Assembly (NCBI GenBank): GCA_963784425.1
Contig: CAWARM010000011.1
Span: 248,001 to 312,000, forward strand
DNA from: SHZL01 sp963784425
GTDB taxonomy: Bacteria > Pseudomonadota > Gammaproteobacteria > Xanthomonadales > SZUA-36
DNA length: 64,000 bases
Direction: 5' to 3'
Numbering within the stretch: the first letter of the stretch is position 1; each line of letters starts with the position of its first letter. Of this stretch, positions 58,603-64,000 are shown in pieces. The notes under the pieces were generated by a model that worked only from the letters and a program-made list of their open reading frames with translations, was not told the origin of the DNA and ran no database searches. A program made the translations under genes and the position numbers.

Positions 58603-59385
58603 GTGGCCAATCCGGTAAGGATAGCGTTCAAGCCGCAGCGCACGGATCTGTGCTTTTGCAACAGCGGGCTGAGATTCAAGTCCTGCTGTGGCAGCATGTC
58701 GGCCGGGCGCGCACCCCCTCACGGCATGCACCTTGTTCCGGACTTCCTGGAGCGGGATACCTGCAGCCAGTGGGTAGCGCAGTTCGAAAGGCAGCAAAGG
58801 GAATTTGTCCGTATCGTTGATCACCACCAGTCAACGCCGCAGCGAACGGTTTTGCGCCACGACGCAGCCAGAGTCACCGAGCGTGTCGATGCCGGGCCGC
58901 TGAAATGCACGATTGAGGAACTGATCGGCAAAGTCGTCACCACGACCATTGCCACCACGACGCGGCGTGCATTTTCCTGGTTCATCGGGCCACAAATTCT
59001 GCGTTACCAGGCAGGAGGGCATTATGCCCTGCACGCGGACAGCGACCACTGGTCTGCCAGCCAGGGCGCCTGGGTCAAGGGCCTGGACCGCGATATCAGC
59101 CTCTTGCTTTACCTCAATGATGATTTCACCGGGGGTGAGCTGGCTTTTCCGGTGTTCAACTTCACTTACCGCCCGCGTGCGGGGGATCTGCTGTTCTTCC
59201 CTTCTGATTTCCGCTACCGGCACCAGGCGCTTGTCGTTCAATCCGGAGTGCGTTACGCAATCGCCAGTTGGGCGGCATTCACTGATGAAGCCCGGGTCCA
59301 GGCTCAACGCCCCGAAAATCGTGTTGACCTCGATTGCGGACTCAGTGATATTCGGGAATCCGCCCCGGTGTCCATGGCGCCTTGA
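58603..59385 (+). CDS. SEC-C / prolyl 4-hydroxylase-type 2-oxoglutarate dioxygenase (copy 2)
   Basis: A 260-residue paralogue of the gene at 50706 with the same layout: SEC-C-like CFCNSGLRFKSCCG near residue 17 (a Gly-to-Asn change), then a P4H-type domain with LHADSDHW and a distal histidine in YRHQALVVQSG. TYRPRAGDLLFFPSDFRYRHQ aligns with the copy 1 core, which ends at the same YAIASWAAF. The start is GTG with a weak ribosome site. Its C-terminal 44 bases overlap the convergent sortilin-like gene. The two copies bracket the oxidase region. Confidence 0.87.
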   Translation: MANPVRIAFKPQRTDLCFCNSGLRFKSCCGSMSAGRAPPHGMHLVPDFLERDTCSQWVAQFERQQREFVRIVDHHQSTPQRTVLRHDAARVTERVDAGPLKCTIEELIGKVVTTTIATTTRRAFSWFIGPQILRYQAGGHYALHADSDHWSASQGAWVKGLDRDISLLLYLNDDFTGGELAFPVFNFTYRPRAGDLLFFPSDFRYRHQALVVQSGVRYAIASWAAFTDEARVQAQRPENRVDLDCGLSDIRESAPVSMAP

Positions 59386-62300
59386 TTGCCTCCACCGATG
59401 CCTCCAGTGCAGCGAGATCGGCGGCCAGCCCTTTCAACCCCTTAAGAACGATTTCAAACTCCGCCTTTGCTACCGCCAGGGAATCGGTGTAACTCGGCGG
59501 GATAGCGGACTGGCTGTCCCAGGAACCACTGACGATGAAACTGATGCGGGCACTGATGGACAGAGGTACGGGCTCGTAGCGGCTGGAGCGGGTCACATCG
59601 CCGTCCAGGCTGAGGCGCAATTGCTGCAGTCGTGTATTCAGGGCACGCAGTTGCTGGCCAGGTTTTTCCGTATCCCCCGGCGTTTCTGTCAGCGCTTTCT
59701 TCATGTGCTCGATACGGACCTGCAACTCGTCGGCTGCCCGGTCCGCACCGGTTACGGAACGATAGAGTTCAGCGGCTTCCAGTTGAAAACGCTGGCGGGC
59801 TTCCTGGTCGGATGCAACCAGGCCACCAACAAACATGGGTTTGAGCACAAAAGACTGAGGCCCGGCAAGGTCGATCAGCTTTCCCTCGACCCGCTTGGAC
59901 AGCGTAACTTCATAGGTTCCCGCAACGGCAAGGGCACCTGCTGGCGGAACTTCCCAGGGCATGAATTCTGCGGGTTCCAGGTTGATGGGGTCGGGAGCGG
60001 GGTAGCGCAAGTCCCATGCTACGCGGTGAAAGCCTTTACCGGTTTCCCCCTCCACACGGCGGATAATCCGGCCGTTGCTGTCGCGCACCGTGAGCATGAT
60101 GGTCGGGGCTTCTTCCTGGTCTTCCCTGGATAGCTGTTCCCACTCCGGATAGGGATTGTCTTCGCCCTTCGCGGCCTGTTCTGTTTCAGTCTTCTGGCGT
60201 TGTTTTTTCAGGCTAAGCACATCTTCCGGCAGGTAGTATGAAAAGACGGCGCCATACGGCGGGTTATCCGCGGCGTACCGCCCGATCCCATAGTCCCCTT
60301 TTCCGCCCCATCCGCGGCGGCTGTCCGGGACGAAGATCCAGCTGTCCCGCGGCCTGAACAAGACGGCCCCGGCAGCCAGGGAGGCACTTGGCGTGCGCAA
60401 TGGAGCAAGGTCATCAAGGATATAAATGCCGAGGCCGAACGTGCCAACGACCAGGTCATCCTCACGCCGCTGGATTTCCAGATCGACTACGGGGATGGTC
60501 GGAAGGCTGGTCATCTCGTGCCAGCTCGCCCCCGCGTCCTGCGTGAAAAACAAGCCAAACTCGGTGCCGACAAACAGCAGGTTGGCGTCCCGGGTATCCT
60601 CGATAATCGTGTGCGCACTGCCTCTCTGGGGGAGGTTGGACGATATGAGGGTCCAGCCCAGGCCGCGGTCACTGCTCCTCAGGACATAGGGCTTGTGGTC
60701 ACCGCGTTTGTGATTTTCGATGATGGCGTAAGCCACTTTCGGGTCATGCCGCGACGCAATCACGTCTTCAACCAGGGACATATCCGGGACCCCTTGAAAG
60801 CGCTCCACGCGGTTCCAGCTCTGCCCACCATCAGGGCTCACCTGGATCAATCCATCATCGGTGCCCACGTAGAGTAATCCTTCCACCAGCGGGCTTTCGT
60901 CTACGCTGATCATGGACCCGTACATGGATGTAGAAGCATTCTTGGCAACTGCATCCACACTCCATACCCGGCCCATTACCTCCAGCTTGTTGCGATCGAT
61001 CCTGCGGGTCAGGTCACCACTGACCGCAACCCAGCTTTCACCGCGGTCATCGGAGCGGAACAGACGCTCTGAGCCAAAGTACAGTCGCGCATGGTTGTGC
61101 GGTGAAATGATGAGCGGCGAATTCCAGTTCCATTTGTAGTTGTCTTCACCCGCTGCCGGCTGCGGCGTAATGGCCAGGCGTTCACCGGACGTCCGGTCAA
61201 AACGTGTCAGGGCACCGTCCTGGGCTTGCGCGTAAATCACGTTGGCGTCCATTGGATCGATCTGGGCCTTGAAGCCATCACCAAACTGCGCAATCCACCA
61301 ATCTGCGTTGGTGATCCCATCGGTAAATATCGTGCGGCTCGGGCCACAGAGCGTCTGGTTGTCCTGGGTTCCCCCGCACACGTTATAAAATGGCAAGTCA
61401 TTATCCGGGCTAACACGGTAGAACTGCGTGGCGGGGAGATTCTGCACGTGCCGCCACTGCTGTCCCCGGTCCCAGCTCTCGAACACCCCGCCATCACCCC
61501 CAATAAAAAGGTGTTCCGTGTTCTCCGGATCAATCCATAGCGCGTGATCATCTACATGGCGGTTTTCAAATGACAACCCCGCCCAGGTCTTGCCGCCGTC
61601 CTCTGACACCTGGGTAAGCGTGTCCAGTGAATACAGCCGTGCCGGATTTTGCGGGTCGACAACAAGTTCGTTGAAATACTGCGGACTGGTGGTGAAGCGG
61701 TCAGATTGTTTCGTCCAGTGCTGACCGAAGTCTGTGCTGCGGTATACACCACGACCTTCAGCATCACCTTCGATTATTGCGTAAACAATGTCGGGGTTGG
61801 AAGGAGCTGCAGCCAGGCCTATTCTTCCCATGTCAGTAGCAGGCAGGCCACTGCTCACCTCGTGCCAGCTTGCTCCGCCATCTTCGGACCGGTGTATACC
61901 GCTGCCCGGGCCACCGTCGATCAAAGTCCACACATGCCGGCGTCGCTGGTAGCTGCTGGCCAGGATAATTTTGGGATTGCGCGAGTCCAGCAGGAACTCG
62001 TTAACGCCGGTGTCCTCGTCAATGTACAAGATGCGCTGCCAGGTCAGTCCGGCGTCCCTGGAACGATACAGTCCGCGATCGCCGCCAGAACTCCATAGCG
62101 GTCCTTGTGCGGCCACGTACACGACAGCGCTGTCTTCCGGGTCAAAGCGGATCATGGAGATGTGCCCGGAATCTTTCAGGCCCATGTTCTGCCAGCTACT
62201 GCCCCCATCGAGCGACCGGTAGACTCCATCCCCATAACCAACGCTGCGCTGTGAATTGTTTTCACCGGACCCAACCCACACCGTTTCCGGATTCGCCGGG

Positions 62301-62614
62301 TCCAGCACAACGGTGCCGGTTGCGTAGGAGCCTTCCCCACTGAATACCTGTTGCCAGGTGATGCCATCGTTAAGCGTTTTCCATACCCCGCCGCTGGCCA
62401 TGGCCACGTAGTAAATCTCGGGATGCCTGGGATGGAACGCAAAATCGGCCACGCGGCCGGAGGTCAAAGCCGGCCCAATGGAGCGCAGGGGAATTCCTGC
62501 CAGTGGGTGTTCCGCAGCGTTTTCCGGCCCTGCAGCGGAAATGTTCCCGGCCTGCACTGACAAGCCGACGCCACAGGCGCAAATGCAGACAAGGCAGGAA
62601 GGGACTTTGAACAT
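59342..62614 (-). CDS. VPS10/sortilin-like beta-propeller protein
   Basis: A 1090-residue exported protein (signal peptide MFKVPSCLVCICACGVGLSVQA, residues 1-22). The core is an Asp-box/BNR propeller with many blades of the form D-x-G-x-T/S-W (LNDGITWQQV, SLDGGSSWQNM, SRDAGLTWQRI, SEDGGKTWAGL). The C-terminal ~330 residues form an Ig-like and coiled-coil region, with KFKLPY-free sequence RQRFQLEAAELYRSVTGADRAADELQVR as a possible heptad stretch. Such proteins are common in exported glycan-linked systems, but the ligand is unknown. A second copy starts at 63467 on the other strand. Confidence 0.88.
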   Translation of the reverse strand: MFKVPSCLVCICACGVGLSVQAGNISAAGPENAAEHPLAGIPLRSIGPALTSGRVADFAFHPRHPEIYYVAMASGGVWKTLNDGITWQQVFSGEGSYATGTVVLDPANPETVWVGSGENNSQRSVGYGDGVYRSLDGGSSWQNMGLKDSGHISMIRFDPEDSAVVYVAAQGPLWSSGGDRGLYRSRDAGLTWQRILYIDEDTGVNEFLLDSRNPKIILASSYQRRRHVWTLIDGGPGSGIHRSEDGGASWHEVSSGLPATDMGRIGLAAAPSNPDIVYAIIEGDAEGRGVYRSTDFGQHWTKQSDRFTTSPQYFNELVVDPQNPARLYSLDTLTQVSEDGGKTWAGLSFENRHVDDHALWIDPENTEHLFIGGDGGVFESWDRGQQWRHVQNLPATQFYRVSPDNDLPFYNVCGGTQDNQTLCGPSRTIFTDGITNADWWIAQFGDGFKAQIDPMDANVIYAQAQDGALTRFDRTSGERLAITPQPAAGEDNYKWNWNSPLIISPHNHARLYFGSERLFRSDDRGESWVAVSGDLTRRIDRNKLEVMGRVWSVDAVAKNASTSMYGSMISVDESPLVEGLLYVGTDDGLIQVSPDGGQSWNRVERFQGVPDMSLVEDVIASRHDPKVAYAIIENHKRGDHKPYVLRSSDRGLGWTLISSNLPQRGSAHTIIEDTRDANLLFVGTEFGLFFTQDAGASWHEMTSLPTIPVVDLEIQRREDDLVVGTFGLGIYILDDLAPLRTPSASLAAGAVLFRPRDSWIFVPDSRRGWGGKGDYGIGRYAADNPPYGAVFSYYLPEDVLSLKKQRQKTETEQAAKGEDNPYPEWEQLSREDQEEAPTIMLTVRDSNGRIIRRVEGETGKGFHRVAWDLRYPAPDPINLEPAEFMPWEVPPAGALAVAGTYEVTLSKRVEGKLIDLAGPQSFVLKPMFVGGLVASDQEARQRFQLEAAELYRSVTGADRAADELQVRIEHMKKALTETPGDTEKPGQQLRALNTRLQQLRLSLDGDVTRSSRYEPVPLSISARISFIVSGSWDSQSAIPPSYTDSLAVAKAEFEIVLKGLKGLAADLAALEASVEAIKAPWTPGRIPEYH

Positions 62615-62762
62615 GGGGTTCTACAGGGCAGCTCAGAGGGCGATCAGTGTACGCAAAAGTCCTTGCCAACGCATCTCAACCTCGGGCCAACGCACTCCGG
62701 GCAAGCACACGCCGGGCTCAGGCTGGCGCCGGCAAATCAATCAACGCTTGGGAAAGCTCGGG

Positions 62763-62791
62763 TTAGCGGGGCGCCTGTGGCGCCCCGCTAA
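62763..62791. terminator. Strong 13-bp hairpin, probable terminator
   Basis: TTAGCGGGGCGCC and its inverted copy flank a 3-base loop. No T run is seen on either strand, so it may be a transcript-end hairpin for the secreted protein gene (minus strand, ending at 62876) without classical Rho-independent features, or a repeat-type palindrome. Confidence 0.45.
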
Positions 62792-62875
62792 ACGGATATG
62801 AGAAGTGGTGTAACTTCAGGCCTGCCACCGGAAGACCGGCCATTGGCAAACAGCCCCGAAGAGCAGCTTCCGGTG

Positions 62876-63298
62876 TTACTGTTGGGCGTCGCCGCCTTCG
62901 GCCGGGGTTGCAAGTCCGTTGCGTTCCTTGTAACTCTTGACCGCTTCATTGAAGTGCCCTGCAACGCGCTCTTCCATGTCCACGGAATAGTTGTAGGAAG
63001 CAACCAATGCCTGCTTGTTGCCAGCGGTAAGCTCCACGCCACTGTCCTCAGCTGCCTTCAGGCAGTCGCGGTAGACCTGCAGAGCCGCCTGGAACTCAGC
63101 TATCTGGGCTTTGGCGGCCAGCAACTGTTCCTTGGTCGCATCCGCCGGAATCGCGTCGGGCGCAGCGGGCAAAACGCACTTCTGCGCGGCTTCCGGCAGA
63201 ACCACGGTGTAATCCTCTTCTTCCGCGGTCTTCTCGGCTTGGGCAAAGGCAGTATTCATGAAAATACCAGCCACTAACAAGATCAGTACTTTTTTCAC
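62876..63298 (-). CDS. Small secreted protein of unknown function
   Basis: A 140-residue protein with a clear signal peptide (MKKVLILLVAGIFMNTAFA, cleavage near residue 19). The mature protein is mostly helical and acidic, with just two cysteines (near residues 41 and 78, in QKCVLPAAP and YRDCLKAAE) that could form one disulfide. I do not recognise a family. It lies between two sortilin-like genes that point away from it and could be independent of both. It starts close to the divergent gene at 63467, sharing a 168-base promoter region. Confidence 0.75.
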   Translation of the reverse strand: MKKVLILLVAGIFMNTAFAQAEKTAEEEDYTVVLPEAAQKCVLPAAPDAIPADATKEQLLAAKAQIAEFQAALQVYRDCLKAAEDSGVELTAGNKQALVASYNYSVDMEERVAGHFNEAVKSYKERNGLATPAEGGDAQQ

Positions 63299-63466
63299 GA
63301 TGAGACTCCATTAGAACCAGCGGCGATTATAGCCGAATCACCGCAAGGAAGAAGCCCGCGCAGGCTGAAATTTCGCATTTCTTCCCGGTGCCGGGTCCGC
63401 TTGCCACGGCTGCCTTTCAATCGGTTACCATTAAACCTGGTCCGTGCAACCATCCCAGGAGCAAAC

Positions 63467-64000
63467 ATGCCCAGTCACCAGACCTGGCTTCGCCTTGCCA
63501 ATTCTGTCTTTTTGTTGCTGCTGTCACTCAACCTGAGTGCGGCATTTGATCCGGACCTGTTGCAGGGCCTGTCCGCAAGGTCCATCGGGCCGGCGGCAGT
63601 CAGTGGCCGCATTTCCGCCATCGACGCCCTTCAGTCCGACCCGAATCACATCGTCATCGGTGCTGCAACCGGGGGCGTGTGGATTTCTGCTAACGGAGGC
63701 CTGACCTGGACCCCGGTATTTGACGACCAGCCGGTCGCTTCGATCGGTGCAGTGGCCATTAACCAAAGCAACCCCGACATCATCTGGGTGGGTACGGGAG
63801 AAGGCAACACGCGTAACTCCACGTCCATCGGTGGCGGCTTGTTCAAGTCCATTGATGGGGGACATAACTGGAAACTGGTTGGGCTGGCAAATACCGAGCG
63901 CATCCATCGCATTGCCCTGGACCCCAACAACCCGGATATCGTCTACGTCGCGGCACTGGGTACCTTGTGGGGCGAGAATACCGAGCGCGGCATTTTCAAG
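63467..64000 (+). CDS. Sortilin-like beta-propeller protein, 3'-truncated by the window
   Basis: The 178 visible residues start at an ATG preceded by CAGGAG. A signal peptide (MPSHQTWLRLANSVFLLLLSLNLSAA) is followed by LLQGLSARSIGPAAVSGRISAI, the same family opening as GIPLRSIGPALTSGRVADFA in the 59342 gene. The blade motifs GGLTWTPVF and DGGHNWKLV continue the pattern. It runs off the window in an open frame, so total length is unknown. It is a paralogue of, and divergent from, the larger sortilin-like gene. Confidence 0.85.
   Translation, partial: MPSHQTWLRLANSVFLLLLSLNLSAAFDPDLLQGLSARSIGPAAVSGRISAIDALQSDPNHIVIGAATGGVWISANGGLTWTPVFDDQPVASIGAVAINQSNPDIIWVGTGEGNTRNSTSIGGGLFKSIDGGHNWKLVGLANTERIHRIALDPNNPDIVYVAALGTLWGENTERGIFK

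Overview
The window reads as chromosomal DNA of an aerobic, heterotrophic gammaproteobacterium outside the enterics. The evidence is an ABC-F YheS protein of the usual length, a large AsmA protein, the divergent tesA / ybbA-ybbP arrangement, an aa3-type oxidase cluster, a TonB-dependent receptor, a wax-ester synthase (WS/DGAT), and a branched-chain ketoacid dehydrogenase next to a FabH-type ketosynthase. The combination suggests a marine or soil lineage making iso-branched fatty acids (Xanthomonadales/Woeseiales-like), but the species cannot be named from sequence alone. I see no rRNA, tRNA, CRISPR array, prophage or known defence system.

Layout. 0-7.5 kb: small membrane and detoxification genes (MAPEG, GFA), ung, a ferredoxin-NADP reductase, a VOC protein, and a minus-strand group of membrane protein, WS/DGAT and alpha/beta hydrolase. 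7.6-11.4 kb: yheS, a secreted methyltransferase-like protein, a MITE-like hairpin element and a membrane protein. 11.4-19.2 kb: asmA, membrane fusion protein and RND pump operon (pump frameshifted). 19.3-21.5 kb: TonB-dependent receptor (frameshifted). 21.8-27.0 kb: heterotetrameric sarcosine oxidase soxBDAG. 27.0-31.7 kb: FabH (frameshifted) plus ketoacid dehydrogenase E1alpha, E1beta and E2. 31.7-36.7 kb: PDZ membrane protein, tesA, ybbA-ybbP. 36.7-42.9 kb: PhyH dioxygenase, BtuF-like protein, a badly frameshifted DUF885 gene, adenosine deaminase, glutaredoxin and PrsW protease. 43-46 kb: a peptidase / beta-propeller / beta-barrel protein. 46-50.3 kb: a regulatory locus with an RsbU-type phosphatase, RsbW-type kinase, STAS antagonist, ECF sigma factor, anti-sigma factor and a protein with 35 Lys-Ala/Ser-Asp tripeptide repeats, closed by a strong terminator. 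50.35-50.67 kb: a 319-bp MITE-like element. 50.7-59.4 kb: cytochrome c oxidase genes and an ion channel, flanked by two paralogous SEC-C / prolyl-4-hydroxylase dioxygenases. 59.3-64 kb: two VPS10/sortilin-like repeat proteins, one cut by the window end, around a small secreted protein.

The most interesting system is the 46-50 kb locus, where a complete partner-switching module (phosphatase, kinase, STAS) is collinear with an ECF sigma / anti-sigma pair and a low-complexity membrane-anchored effector. The main caution is that at least seven genes carry single-base frameshifts, many in short homopolymers. This could be sequencing error or real decay, and it affects how the broken genes should be read.
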